A DNA stretch of 64,000 bases from JACRBR01 sp964371355 (GTDB taxonomy: Bacteria; Chloroflexota; Dehalococcoidia; DSTF01; JACRBR01), in assembly GCA_964371355.1 (NCBI GenBank), contig CAYJMG010000016.1:34890-98889 (forward strand), in the 5' to 3' direction. The translations under genes and the position numbers were made by a program. The first letter of the stretch is position 1, and each line of letters begins with the position of its first letter. Of the stretch, positions 25,948 to 34,493 are shown in pieces. The notes beneath the pieces were generated by a model. That model did not search any database and had not been told where the DNA came from. It worked only from the letters and a program-made list of their open reading frames with translations.

Positions 25948-26802
25948 CTATGGCGCGAGTGCCTCCAGTACCGCGGCCGCCAGCGCCGCGTGGCCCCGCT
26001 TGCTCGGATGCACGCCATCCGGCGGCGGCAGCACCACTCCCCGCTCCAGTGGGCTCTCCTCGCCGCCCTCCCCGTTGAACGCCACCTGCGCCGTCGCCGA
26101 CCGATAGCCTGCCCCCTTTGCCGTAGCGCGCAGCGTGTCGTTGAACGCCCGCAGCGCCAGCCCCGCCTGCTCCGTCTCGTTCTCCAGGCTCAGCGGCGGC
26201 GAGTACTTTGACCCGAGGACGCTCTCGGTGAAGTAGAAGAAGTACAGGTCCAGCACTACCACCTCCGCGCCGGGCGCCTTCAGCCGCTGCACCTCGGCCG
26301 CGATCTCGCCGATCTGCTCACGGAACGTCCGCCGCGCTTGCGAAAGGCACGCCCGGTTGTCCGTACCCCCGCACGTCCCGTCGTAGTACGCCCCGCGCGC
26401 CATGGTGAGGTCGTTCGTGCCGATGTTGATGGTGATGACGTCCGCCGCCGCGACGGCCTCCCGGTACTGCGCGTCCTCACGCAGCAGTTCCACCAGCCCG
26501 CCCGCGCGCAGCCCGTTCACGCCCAGGTTCCGCACGAGGACGTCGCGGCCCGCCCGGGCCCGCAGCCCTTCGGCCACCAGCTCCGGGTACGTCTTCATCG
26601 GCTCGACTCCGTAACCCGCGGTGATCGAGTCGCCCAGGGCCACCAGCCGCAGCGGCGGCTCGCCCGGCCCGGACGAACGCGCCGCTCCGGCCGAAAAGCC
26701 GGCGCCCACGCCTATCGCGAGCCCCATGGTCAGGAGGAAGAAGTTGCGGATCAACGAGCCAGCGGCTTTCCGAGACAGATCCCCCGGCGTCCGCTCCCCC
26801 AC
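25948..26802 (-). CDS. SGNH/GDSL hydrolase, membrane-anchored or secreted
   Basis: The 284-residue protein has a hydrophobic N-terminal segment at about 17-40 acting as signal or anchor. The SGNH blocks follow in order: I (ALGDSITAGYG, near 56-66, nucleophile Ser), II (GVNG), III (NIGTNDLT) and V (PDGVHPSKRGH, Asp and His). These hydrolases deacylate sugars, lipids or peptidoglycan-associated acyl groups outside the cell. A GTG start is used. The chemistry is well supported, the substrate is not. Confidence 0.87.
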   Translation of the reverse strand: MGERTPGDLSRKAAGSLIRNFFLLTMGLAIGVGAGFSAGAARSSGPGEPPLRLVALGDSITAGYGVEPMKTYPELVAEGLRARAGRDVLVRNLGVNGLRAGGLVELLREDAQYREAVAAADVITINIGTNDLTMARGAYYDGTCGGTDNRACLSQARRTFREQIGEIAAEVQRLKAPGAEVVVLDLYFFYFTESVLGSKYSPPLSLENETEQAGLALRAFNDTLRATAKGAGYRSATAQVAFNGEGGEESPLERGVVLPPPDGVHPSKRGHAALAAAVLEALAP

Positions 26803-26960
26803 GGTGCACGTATCCTACGCGCGCCGCATTGCGACGCCGTAAACCCGCCTTCGCTTGGTGCTGCGGTTCCGCGTCGCAGGCCCGCGACTTGACTGCCCGC
26901 TAACCGGCGCGCGCTGCTACAATCGCGATCCACAGCCCACAAGAAGGAGCACAGCGCGGT

Positions 26961-27908
26961 ATGGAATACAGGAACCTCGGCAAGTCCGGCCTCCAGGTCT
27001 CGGCCGTCGGCCTCGGCTGCAACAACTTCGGCATGCGCATCGACGCTGACCAGACGAAGGTCGTCGTGGACAAGGCCGTCGAGCTAGGTATCAACTTCTT
27101 CGACACCGCCGATGTCTACGGCGCCCGCGGCAAGTCCGAGGAGTTCCTCGGCGCCGCCATCAGGCCTCACCGCCGCAACATCGTCCTTGCCACGAAGTTC
27201 CGGACGCCGATGGGCGAGGGCCCGCTCTGGGGCGGCGGCTCCCGCAAGTACATCTTCGAGGCCGTCGACGCCAGCCTGAAGCGCCTGGATACCGATTACA
27301 TCGACCTCTACCAGATGCACTTCCCCGACGTCACCACGCCTATCGAGGAGACGATGCGCGCCCTCGACGACATCGTGAAGTCCGGCCGCGTCCGCTACGT
27401 CGGCTGCAGCAACTACAGCGGCTGGCAGGTCGTCGAAGCCCAGTGGGTCGCCCGGACCGGGCAGCTCGCGCCCTTCATCAGCGCCCAGAACCAGTACAAC
27501 CTGCTCGACCGCCGCATCGAGCGCGACCTCGGCCAGGTCGCCGAGAAGTACGGCGTGGGCGTCCTGCCCTACTTCCCGCTGGCCAACGGCTTCCTCACCG
27601 GCAAGTACCGCCCGGGTCAGCCCCCGCCCGAGGGCACGCGTATCGCCGCCATGGGCCAGCGCGCCCAGGGCGTCCTCACCGAGCAGAACTTCGCCGTCCT
27701 CACCGCGCTCGAGGAGTTCGCCCAGCAGCGCGGCCACACCATGCTCGATCTCGCGATCGGCTGGCTCGCCAGCCACCCCTGGGTCTCCAGCGTCATCGCC
27801 GACGCCACGAAGCCCGAGCAGCTCGAGCAGAACGTCGCCGCCGGCGCCTGGAAGCTCACGCCGGAGGAGATGGCGGAGGTCGACAAGCTGACACGCCGCC
27901 CGGAGTAA
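26961..27908 (+). CDS. Aldo/keto reductase (second copy)
   Basis: The 315-residue oxidoreductase begins MEYRNLGKSGLQVSAVGLGC. It has FFDTADVYGARGKSEEFLG with catalytic Asp and Tyr, IVLATKFRTPMG with Lys and DLYQMHFPD with the His. Compared with the 23017-24021 product it is a paralog with the shorter AKR loops of the general-stress or YakC-like group. An AAGGAG site precedes the ATG by about 11 nt. Substrate unknown. Confidence 0.9.
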   Translation: MEYRNLGKSGLQVSAVGLGCNNFGMRIDADQTKVVVDKAVELGINFFDTADVYGARGKSEEFLGAAIRPHRRNIVLATKFRTPMGEGPLWGGGSRKYIFEAVDASLKRLDTDYIDLYQMHFPDVTTPIEETMRALDDIVKSGRVRYVGCSNYSGWQVVEAQWVARTGQLAPFISAQNQYNLLDRRIERDLGQVAEKYGVGVLPYFPLANGFLTGKYRPGQPPPEGTRIAAMGQRAQGVLTEQNFAVLTALEEFAQQRGHTMLDLAIGWLASHPWVSSVIADATKPEQLEQNVAAGAWKLTPEEMAEVDKLTRRPE

Positions 27909-27914
27909 GTGTCA

Positions 27915-27976
27915 GAGGTGGGACGTGCGATGTGAGAAACGCTGATCCCGTAGGGCGGACCTTCAGCCCGCGCAGG
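27915..27976. repeat. Degenerate heptamers and a REP-like palindrome, family D variant
   Basis: After the second aldo/keto reductase, GA-headed 7-mers (GAGGTGG, GACGTGC, GATGTGA, GAAACGC; 27915-27942) are followed by GTAG GGCGGAC CTTCA GCCCGC at 27950-27976. The palindrome is imperfect, related to the GCGCGGGCT/AGCCCGCGC elements of the atp operon. Confidence 0.45.
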
Positions 27977-28045
27977 TACCCGACGTAGTCCGTCAATTCG
28001 GAGCGCCATCCGTTCGCGCCTACGCGCGTACGGCGTCATGCTGTC

Positions 28046-28098
28046 CTAACGACTAACGACTAACGACTAACGACTAACGACTAACGACTAACGACTAC
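28046..28098. repeat. Heptamer array CTAACGA x7
   Basis: Seven perfect copies of CTAACGA (28046-28094) plus CTAC lie 8 bp before the ATG of the methyltransferase gene. It is the cleanest example in the window of the 7-bp arrays. Confidence 0.95.
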
Positions 28099-28105
28099 AC
28101 ACACC

Positions 28106-28750
28106 ATGCCCATCACCCCACGCAACTGGCTCGAATGGCACCGCCCCTACGACGACCCGACGTCATCCCTCTCCCGCCGCCTCCGCACCGTCCAGCGCTT
28201 CCTGCGTGAGGCCATCGACGCGCACGCCGGTCCCATCCGTCTCATCAGCATGTGCGCCGGACAGGGACGCGACGTCATCCCCGTCCTCGCCGAGCATCCC
28301 CGCCGCGACGATGTCACTGCGCTGCTCGTCGAGCTTGACCCCCGCAACGCCGATGCCGCCCGTGCCGCCGCGCGCCTCGCCGGCCTCGACCGCGTGACCG
28401 TCCTCTGCGACGACGCCGCGCTCACCCAGAACTACGCCGCCGCCACCCCGGCCGATATCGTGCTCGCCTGCGGCATCTTCGGGAACATCACCGACGCCGA
28501 CATCGAGCACACCGTGCGCCACCTGCCGCAGCTCTGTGCCGATGGCGCGACCGTGCTGTGGACCCGCGGCAGGCGCCCGGATCTGGACGTCACGCCGGAG
28601 ATCCGCCGTTGGTTCGCCGAGTCCGGCTTCGAGGAGATCGCCTTCGAGGCGCCCGACGACACCCACTACACCGTCGGCGCCCACCGTCTCACCGCCGCGC
28701 CGGCGGCCACACTCGACCCCGGCCTCAAGCTCTTCACATTCATTCGGTAG
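28106..28750 (+). CDS. Class I SAM-dependent methyltransferase-like protein
   Basis: The 214-residue protein contains an AdoMet-binding motif LISMCAGQGRDVIPVL near residues 46-61, an acidic strand ALLVELDPRNAD, DIVLACGIFGNI and a C-terminal GLKLFTFIR strand. The fold is that of Rossmann methyltransferases, although the usual G-x-G-x-G reads C-A-G-Q-G. The substrate is unknown. The gene follows a heptamer array and has no visible ribosome-binding site. Confidence 0.72.
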   Translation: MPITPRNWLEWHRPYDDPTSSLSRRLRTVQRFLREAIDAHAGPIRLISMCAGQGRDVIPVLAEHPRRDDVTALLVELDPRNADAARAAARLAGLDRVTVLCDDAALTQNYAAATPADIVLACGIFGNITDADIEHTVRHLPQLCADGATVLWTRGRRPDLDVTPEIRRWFAESGFEEIAFEAPDDTHYTVGAHRLTAAPAATLDPGLKLFTFIR

Positions 28751-28759
28751 GCCTACGCG

Positions 28760-29194
28760 TCATGCTCGTGGAGACGGGTGACGCCAACGGAGGCCGGGGA
28801 ACCTGGCATAGTCACCGTCCATTGTAATCCACTCGCTGCCCGACTCGATGGCGAGAGCCGCAAGGTAGGCATCGGGGATGAGGTTGCCCCTTGCGAAGGA
28901 ACGACGACAGAGATCCGCAAAGATCTGCCAGTGGCGCTCTCCAGCACGAACGACCGTGCATGTGGGGCGCGATCGGAGGTCCTCCACAAACTCCAGCGCA
29001 TTCTCGAGAGGGCTTGGTGTCCGGAATATCGATGGGTGTGTGACAATACGCACGAACGCACTGCAGACGAGTTCCGACAGGCCGAACGCTTCGTTGCCGT
29101 TCACGAGTTCTTCCAGCCATGCGACGCACGGCCCGTGATGCGTGGCATCACCGCGATGGGCATTCACAAGCACGTTCACGTCAGGAAGCTGCAT
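28760..29194 (-). CDS. VapC-like PIN-domain toxin
   Basis: The 144-residue PIN protein has the N-terminal LPDVNVLVNAHR with the first acidic residue, ELVCSAFVRIVTHP with the Glu, NLIPDAYLAALAIE with the next Asp and the C-terminal WITMDGDYARFPGLRW. This matches the tRNA/rRNA-cleaving VapC group, especially the TA-PIN subfamily with DVNVL. It overlaps the preceding antitoxin gene by 14 bp, so translation is coupled. Confidence 0.86.
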   Translation of the reverse strand: MQLPDVNVLVNAHRGDATHHGPCVAWLEELVNGNEAFGLSELVCSAFVRIVTHPSIFRTPSPLENALEFVEDLRSRPTCTVVRAGERHWQIFADLCRRSFARGNLIPDAYLAALAIESGSEWITMDGDYARFPGLRWRHPSPRA

Positions 29195-29432
29195 CGCGGC
29201 CTTCCATGATCTCGATCAACCTCGCGGAGTCATCGAGATCGACGCCTGGCTGAACTCCGTCACCCTGAAAGACTCGGAGCTTCAGTCGCTGCGCGGCAGG
29301 CCGTGCTTTTCGTCGCGCGAGGACTTCCCGGAGCGCATCCTCGAGTAGTTGCGTGAGAGTGCGACCTGTCGCTGCTGCCTCCCGCTTAGCATCCTTCAGT
29401 AGCTGCTCGTCGAGCCGAACCGTGGTCCTCAT
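29181..29432 (-). CDS. Ribbon-helix-helix antitoxin (VapB/CopG-like)
   Basis: The 83-residue protein begins MRTTVRLDEQLLKDAKREAAATGRTLTQLLEDALREVL, a complete ribbon-helix-helix DNA-binding domain. A toxin-binding tail rich in Arg and then acidic residues follows. It lies before the VapC-like gene on the minus strand with a 14-bp overlap. The ATG at 29432 is 7 nt after a TATGCT -10 box with a well-placed -35, so the mRNA should be leaderless and probably autorepressed. Confidence 0.88.
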   Translation of the reverse strand: MRTTVRLDEQLLKDAKREAAATGRTLTQLLEDALREVLARRKARPAAQRLKLRVFQGDGVQPGVDLDDSARLIEIMEGRDAAS

Positions 29433-29439
29433 GCATCAA

Positions 29440-29468
29440 AGCATATCGGATGAGCATCAGGATGTCAG
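29440..29468 (-). promoter_or_regulatory. Promoter for leaderless antitoxin transcript
   Basis: On the minus strand CTGACA (29468-29463) and TATGCT (29445-29440) are separated by 17 nt. The -10 box ends 7 nt before the ATG at 29432. Confidence 0.6.
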
Positions 29469-29515
29469 GCGCCCATCGCCAAAGCCCGGCGTCCTTTTTC
29501 CGACTACCAAGAGGC

Positions 29516-30346
29516 TCACTGCTCGTTAAGCGGACGCTCGCTCGACAAGTACGCCTTCATCAGGCGCGAGGCGTCCTCGCTCCGCATCAGCTCCATGAAG
29601 CGCTCCGACTCGAACGCCAGGCGATCTTCCAGCGGCAGCGGCTCCAGCGCTTGTTGCACGCACTGCTTGATCAGCGCCACCGCCTGCCGCGGCCGCGACG
29701 CCAGCTCGTCCGCCAGCCGCAGCGCCTCCGGCATCAGGGCGTCCGCGTCGACGGCACGGTGCACCAGCCCCAGCCGTGCCGCCGTGTCCGCGTCGACCGC
29801 CTGGCCCAGCAGCATCAGCTCCAGTGCCTTCGCCGCGCCCAGCAGGCGCGTCATCCGCTGCGTCCCGCCCGCGCCCGGCAGGATGCCCACCCGCACCTCC
29901 GGCAGCCCGATCATCCCCCGCCGCGCCATGATGCGGAAGTCGCACGCCAGCGACAGCTCGCACCCGCCGCCCATCGCCGTCCCGTTGATCGCCGCGATCA
30001 CCGGCTGCGGCAGCGCCGCCAGCTTCAGCGACAGCCGGTTCAACGGATGCAACTGCCGCGTCCGCAGCCCCTCGGCCGTCACTGGTCCCGGCTCCGGGGG
30101 CGGTTGCGACCGCACCGCGTCCGACAGCATGCTCAACTCCCCCACGTCGTAGTGGGTGATGAAGATCCCGTCCGCCCCGCCCGTCAGCACCAGTACGCGC
30201 GCATCGCCGTCATCCGCCAGCCCGTCGACCAGCGCGTGCAGCTCCGCCACCATCGCCGCGTTCAGCAGGTTCCGCGGCGGGTTCACCATCGTCGCGATCA
30301 CGACGCCGCCGTCCCGCCGCACCTGCAGGTACTTGTACTCGCTCAT
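29516..30346 (-). CDS. Enoyl-CoA hydratase/isomerase family protein
   Basis: The 276-residue crotonase-fold protein has a strand MVNPPRNLLNAAMV, the region ADGIFITHYDVGELS in place of the usual FSAGADL oxyanion segment, NGTAMGGGCELSLACDFRI and the catalytic region GLPEVRVGILPGAGGTQR. The Glu of LPEV is the standard catalytic residue, while the first oxyanion loop reads FITHYDV, which is unusual. The role is probably fatty or acyl-CoA metabolism. GAGAGG precedes the ATG. It is followed on the same strand by the ABC-2 exporter genes after a heptamer array. Confidence 0.84.
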   Translation of the reverse strand: MSEYKYLQVRRDGGVVIATMVNPPRNLLNAAMVAELHALVDGLADDGDARVLVLTGGADGIFITHYDVGELSMLSDAVRSQPPPEPGPVTAEGLRTRQLHPLNRLSLKLAALPQPVIAAINGTAMGGGCELSLACDFRIMARRGMIGLPEVRVGILPGAGGTQRMTRLLGAAKALELMLLGQAVDADTAARLGLVHRAVDADALMPEALRLADELASRPRQAVALIKQCVQQALEPLPLEDRLAFESERFMELMRSEDASRLMKAYLSSERPLNEQ

Positions 30347-30393
30347 GCTTCACCTCTCGCGCCTCATCACCGATGTGAACGCATGATCCGGCT

Positions 30394-30442
30394 TCTGACC
30401 TCTGACCTCCAGCCTCAAACCTCAACCCTCAGCCCCCTACCG
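30394..30442. repeat. Degenerate heptamer array at the end of the permease gene
   Basis: Seven consecutive 7-mers (TCTGACC, TCTGACC, TCCAGCC, TCAAACC, TCAACCC, TCAGCCC, CCTACCG) run up to and include the stop codon (CTA at 30437-30439) of the minus-strand gene. Confidence 0.75.
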
Positions 30443-31177
30443 CTCCCGCCACCGCATTCCCAGCGACCCCGCCGTCACGCCCACCAGCGTGATCCCGGCC
30501 AGGTACAGCGCGTCCATCTCCGCGCCGCCGCTCCCCGACAGGATCGCGTCGACCGCCGAACCCGCGTACGTGTACGGCGAGAAGTGCACCACCACCTGCA
30601 ACCAGTCCGGCAGCCGCGATAGCGGATAGTACACCGGCGACAGGATCGTCACCATGATCCCGAACGTGTTCGCCAGCATGCCGCCGATCTCCTGGCTCGG
30701 ACACCACGTCGCGATGATGATGCCCACGCCCGTCAGCGACAACGACGTCAGCACCAGCACCGGGATAAGCCGCCAGTCCAGGTGCACGTCGACGCCCACG
30801 AGCGTTGGCGCGAGTGCCAGCAGCACGCCCGCCGTGATCAGCCCCTGGCTCAGCGAGAACGCTGTCACGCCCAACGCGTACGAGAAGCGGCTGATCGGCG
30901 AGGTCACCATCAACTTCAGCATCAGCGCGAACCGCTCGAACAGCATGAGCTGCGCCAGGTTGTTCACCGTCATCAGCCCGATGCCGAACACCAGCGATCC
31001 CGTCACCAGCCGCGTCCCCACTGCGTCCTCCGTTCCCGGCGGGATTAGCGCCTTCGCGAAGTACAGCGTCCCTATTGGCACGATCAACACCGTCAGGATG
31101 TAGCCCGGCAACCAGCTCCGCGTCTTCAGCATCTGGATCTGGTACACCACCAAGGCGTCCGACAGGAACTTGAGCAT
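30437..31177 (-). CDS. ABC-2 type exporter permease
   Basis: The 246-residue membrane protein has six predicted helices and an ABC2_membrane pattern, including FGIMVTILSPVYYPLSRLPDWLQVVVHFSPYTYAGSAV with the conserved P-L-S-x-L-P motif. It forms the membrane channel for the ATPase encoded 2 nt upstream. Such DrrB-like pairs export lipophilic drugs, polyketides or polysaccharides; the cargo is unknown. The start is the ATG at 31177, because the longer frame would be buried in the ATPase gene. Confidence 0.87.
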   Translation of the reverse strand: MLKFLSDALVVYQIQMLKTRSWLPGYILTVLIVPIGTLYFAKALIPPGTEDAVGTRLVTGSLVFGIGLMTVNNLAQLMLFERFALMLKLMVTSPISRFSYALGVTAFSLSQGLITAGVLLALAPTLVGVDVHLDWRLIPVLVLTSLSLTGVGIIIATWCPSQEIGGMLANTFGIMVTILSPVYYPLSRLPDWLQVVVHFSPYTYAGSAVDAILSGSGGAEMDALYLAGITLVGVTAGSLGMRWRER

Positions 31178-31179
31178 CG

Positions 31180-32085
31180 CTATGACTCCAGCGCCTCGGC
31201 CGTCAGCTCCAGGTACACGTCTTCCAGACTCGCCTTCGTCAGCGTGAACTGCTCGATCCCTCTCCGCGCCAGCTCGCGCAGCACCTCCTCCGACGAGCTG
31301 CCCGCGATCGTGGCGTGGTTGATCCCGTCGGCGTACGCCGCCTTGAACGGGTTCCGGCACCGTTCCCGCAGATCCTCCACCGTCCCCTGCACGAAGATTC
31401 GCCCGGCGCTGATGAGCGCGATCTCGTCGCACAACTCCTCGGCCTCCCCCATGTAGTGCGTCGTCATCACGATCGTGCAGCCGCGCGTACGCAGCGATCG
31501 GAGCAGCGCCCACACTTCGCGACGGGCGTGCGGGTCCAGGCCCGTGGTCGGCTCATCCAGCACGAGAATCGGCGGGTCGCCCATCAAGGCCGTGCCGACC
31601 AGCAGCTTGCGCTTCAGCCCGCCCGAGAGCATCCGCGCGGTCTTCCCCAGGTGCTCGCCCAGCCCCAGCAGCGCGATCATCTCGTCCGCCTGCCGCCCCG
31701 CCTCCGAACGCGACAGACCGCGCAGCCGTCCGAACAGCGCCAGGTGCTCGCGTGGCTTCAGGTGGTCGTACGGCTGCGCCTCCTGCGGTACGACGCCCAT
31801 CAAGTACCGCGCCCGCGCCGTCTCCTCGAACACGTTGATCCCGGCGACCTCCACCAGCCCCGACGTCGGCATCAGCTCGCCCGTTATCTGCCGCGCCAGC
31901 GTCGTCTTGCCGGCGCCGTTGCGGCCCAGCAGCCCCAGCGTCGTGCCCTCCGGCACCACAAGGTCGATCTCGTCGTTCGCCAGCGTGCCGTTCGCGTAGC
32001 GCTTCGTCAGCCCGCGCACGCGGATCGCCGTCGCCGCCGGTTCCCTCGCGGGAAGCTGCTCCTCCTGAATCGTCGTCGTGACCAT
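31180..32085 (-). CDS. ABC transporter ATP-binding protein (DrrA-like)
   Basis: The 301-residue ATPase carries Walker A GRNGAGKTT (near 52-60), the signature LSGGLKRKL, Walker B ILVLDEPTTGLD and the H-loop MTTHYMGEAEELCD. It energises the permease encoded 2 nt downstream. The C-terminal region ending ASLEDVYLELTAEALES is the usual DrrA-type tail. The start ATG at 32085 has AAGGAG 7 nt upstream; a much longer upstream frame is without family support. Confidence 0.93.
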   Translation of the reverse strand: MVTTTIQEEQLPAREPAATAIRVRGLTKRYANGTLANDEIDLVVPEGTTLGLLGRNGAGKTTLARQITGELMPTSGLVEVAGINVFEETARARYLMGVVPQEAQPYDHLKPREHLALFGRLRGLSRSEAGRQADEMIALLGLGEHLGKTARMLSGGLKRKLLVGTALMGDPPILVLDEPTTGLDPHARREVWALLRSLRTRGCTIVMTTHYMGEAEELCDEIALISAGRIFVQGTVEDLRERCRNPFKAAYADGINHATIAGSSSEEVLRELARRGIEQFTLTKASLEDVYLELTAEALES

Positions 32086-32206
32086 GGGACTCCTTGCCGG
32101 GTCGGGCCGGGCCCGAGGTGCATCGAGCCTACGCGATGGCCGGCGGTGCCTTCCAGACACCGCCGTCTGCGGTTTTCGCAAGTGGCGCATCGGGGCAAGA
32201 CAAGAA

Positions 32207-32235
32207 AGAGGCGCGCCGCATATGGGCGCGCCTCT
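32207..32235 (-). terminator. Rho-independent terminator after the R2-like genes
   Basis: An 11-bp GC-rich stem AGAGGCGCGCC / GGCGCGCCTCT with a 7-nt loop is followed on the minus strand by TTTCTTGTCTTG. It lies 27 nt past the stop of the R2-like gene and ends that operon. Confidence 0.8.
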
Positions 32236-32261
32236 CGCTCGCGTGTTCTTGACGGGATCCG

Positions 32262-33347
32262 CTACGGCGTCTCGATGACCTCCCGCAGCGTCGGCACGAT
32301 GTGCTCGCCACGCCCGCGGTACGTCGCGGAGTCCAGCGCCTGCAGGTAGCGCCGCAGCTGCGCCTGACGCAACTCCTTCAGCGCCGCCTTGCCCGCCGCG
32401 ACGGTATCGCCCGTTGCCAGGATCAGCGCCTCGCGCAGCGGCTTGTCGCGCTTCAGGTCCACGGCCATCATGACCTCGGCCCGGTCCAGCCACGTGCGCA
32501 CGTTGCGCCGCTTCTGCTCGCCGCCCTGCAACACGTAGTGACGCAGGTGCTCGACCCCATACGCCAGGTGCCGCCGAAGGTCTTTCGCCGTAAGCTCGAA
32601 GATCTGCCGGTCGACCTGCGACCGCGCGATCCTGTCCACGCCGAATTCGCACAGCGCCAGCAGGAACGTTGTCCGCATGATGTTCACGTAGAGCGTCAGC
32701 TCGGTGAACTTGAACGAACCGTACACCGTGCGGCTGAAGAACCCCGGCGACTGCACGCCCAGCCCGCCGCCGTTTGCCAGCGCGCGCTTGCGGAACACTT
32801 CCGTGTGGCGTGCCTGGTCGAACACCTGCGTCGCCAGGTACAGCTTCACCTCATGGAACCCGTACGAGATCTCCTTCATCCATCCCTGGAGCACCTGGCA
32901 CGAGTTGTACGACTGCTCCGAAATGTTCGACATGATCTGGTCGATCGACGCCTCGATGTGGTCGGGCAGCGGCTCGATCGATCCCCACGGGATGTCCGTC
33001 GAAGGCTTCCAGCGCTCGCGGATCGCCGACTCGTACAGGTCGGCGCTGTTCTCCGCCCACACCTCCAGCTTGTCGTAAATCGTGTACGGCGCCGGCAGCC
33101 CCATCTCCTTCGACGGCACCGCCCCGCGCGGCGTGTCGTTCTCGTACGGCCAGCGGTCCGGCGCCTGGCCGTACGAGCCGTAGTCCGCCATCCGCAGCGT
33201 GAAGCCCTCCGGCGGGAGTTCGCGGACACGGGGCGGCCGCTCGGTCGGCGCCTTCATCCACCTCAAGTCGGGCGCCGGCGGCGCGAGGATCCCAGGGATC
33301 TGGGGTGCCGCGGGCTTCTCCTGCGTTGGTGTCTCGTTCTCTGCCAT
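32262..33347 (-). CDS. Ferritin-like R2-type protein with degenerate diiron site
   Basis: The 361-residue helical protein is a paralog of the neighbouring 33411-34493 product. They align from TWxFL regions through FxEVxLYLAxQxxDxARHxEVFRKRALANG. At the positions of the ferritin/R2 metal ligands it has Gln in D-Q-A-R-H (177-181) and Leu in D-L-R-R-H (256-260), where the partner has Glu. The first and third carboxylates also appear replaced by Ser and Thr/Leu. The histidines remain. It probably cannot bind two irons and may be a structural partner of the intact paralog. Function unknown. Confidence 0.75.
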   Translation of the reverse strand: MAENETPTQEKPAAPQIPGILAPPAPDLRWMKAPTERPPRVRELPPEGFTLRMADYGSYGQAPDRWPYENDTPRGAVPSKEMGLPAPYTIYDKLEVWAENSADLYESAIRERWKPSTDIPWGSIEPLPDHIEASIDQIMSNISEQSYNSCQVLQGWMKEISYGFHEVKLYLATQVFDQARHTEVFRKRALANGGGLGVQSPGFFSRTVYGSFKFTELTLYVNIMRTTFLLALCEFGVDRIARSQVDRQIFELTAKDLRRHLAYGVEHLRHYVLQGGEQKRRNVRTWLDRAEVMMAVDLKRDKPLREALILATGDTVAAGKAALKELRQAQLRRYLQALDSATYRGRGEHIVPTLREVIETP

Positions 33348-33382
33348 CTGCTGTTGTCCTCTCGCGGCTTCGCGCCGAATCC

Positions 33383-33417
33383 CTAACGACTACTTCCCAA
33401 CGACCAACGGCTACGCC
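33383..33417. repeat. Degenerate heptamer array at the end of the intact R2-like gene
   Basis: Five 7-mers (CTAACGA, CTACTTC, CCAACGA, CCAACGG, CTACGCC) end on the stop codon of the gene at 33411-33413. They lie between the two R2-like genes. Confidence 0.75.
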
Positions 33418-34493
33418 GTCACTGGATCCAGCGCCGCCGCCATGAACGGGTTCATCTTCTGCCGCCGGTCGCCCAGCCCGCAGACCTCCAGCCGGTGCAT
33501 GTACTCGTTGACCTGCCGCCGCCGGATGGCCAGTAGCTTGCCGTAGCCGTCCTGCAGGTGCGTTTCCGACGTACCGCCGCCCAGCAGGATGGCGAGCGCT
33601 TCCGTCGTCTCGCCGCCGCCCGTCAGGCCCGCCTGCGACGAACCGACGCCCAGGATGCCCTCCATGCGGTCCAGGTACGTGTGGATCTCTTCGCGCCGCT
33701 CCGGCTCGACTTCCATCACGTACTTCATGTGCATCACGCCGAACGCCACGTGCCGGCTCTCGTCCTGTGCCGCCAGGCGGAACATGCGCTTGTCCACCTC
33801 GCTCTGTGCGAACATCTCGCCCATCCGGAACAGCGACTGCACGAAGCCTTCGCCCACCAGGTGCAGCGTCGACGTCATCTCGGTGAAGTCCTGCGCCGTC
33901 AGGAGGTTCACCGCGCCGGGCCCCGCCTGCAGCAGGCCGATGCCATTCGCCAGCGCGCGCTTGCGGAACACGTCGAGGTGCCGCGCCTCGTCCATGATCT
34001 GCGACGCCAGGAACAATCCCACCTCGAAGAACTCACCGCTCACGTTGGGCGCGTACTGGCCCGGGACGTCCCCCGCGATGAACTCCACCTGCGTCAGGAA
34101 GGTGCAGAGCTGCGACATCGCCATCTCCAGCTCTTCCGGCAGGTCAGGCAGCTCGGCCCACGGCACGTCGGTCGCGCTCGACCACTGCCGCTGCACCGCC
34201 TCTTCGTAGAGCAGCATCGCCGACTCCGACCACGATGCCGATCGGAATGGCCACATCTGCTGTGTGTTCTGTGCGTCCGGCCGCGCACCCGCGCCGCGCA
34301 TCCGCCCGCTCTGGTTGCGCGAGGTCGACGGAATGTCGCCGTACGAACCTGTCGCGATCTCCTCCAGCGTGAGACCGCGCCGCCCGGGGGCGATCCGCAA
34401 GCCGCGCTCCGCCGCAGGAGCCTCCAGCCACGAAAGATCGACGTCTTCGCCATCCGCGCGAAGTTCTTGCAGGATGTCCTGGCTCACAGCCAT
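33411..34493 (-). CDS. Ferritin-like R2-type diiron oxidase-like protein
   Basis: The 360-residue protein has the R2 spacing of metal ligands: Glu137 in VEFIAG, E-x-x-H in D-E-A-R-H (168-172), Glu215 in VGEGFV and E-x-x-H in D-E-S-R-H (244-248). The distances (about 32 residues to the second Glu and about 30 between the third and fourth) resemble ribonucleotide reductase R2 and R2-like ligand-binding oxidases. The radical-forming Tyr is not obvious. No R1 (NrdA) gene is nearby. The ATG at 34493 has AAGGAG 8-9 nt upstream. The gene is first of the two-gene operon. Confidence 0.78.
   Translation of the reverse strand: MAVSQDILQELRADGEDVDLSWLEAPAAERGLRIAPGRRGLTLEEIATGSYGDIPSTSRNQSGRMRGAGARPDAQNTQQMWPFRSASWSESAMLLYEEAVQRQWSSATDVPWAELPDLPEELEMAMSQLCTFLTQVEFIAGDVPGQYAPNVSGEFFEVGLFLASQIMDEARHLDVFRKRALANGIGLLQAGPGAVNLLTAQDFTEMTSTLHLVGEGFVQSLFRMGEMFAQSEVDKRMFRLAAQDESRHVAFGVMHMKYVMEVEPERREEIHTYLDRMEGILGVGSSQAGLTGGGETTEALAILLGGGTSETHLQDGYGKLLAIRRRQVNEYMHRLEVCGLGDRRQKMNPFMAAALDPVTA

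Noticed and set aside
28046..28098. CTAACGA array considered as a CRISPR or iteron origin
   Set aside because: Unit of 7 bp without spacers; no cas or rep gene near.
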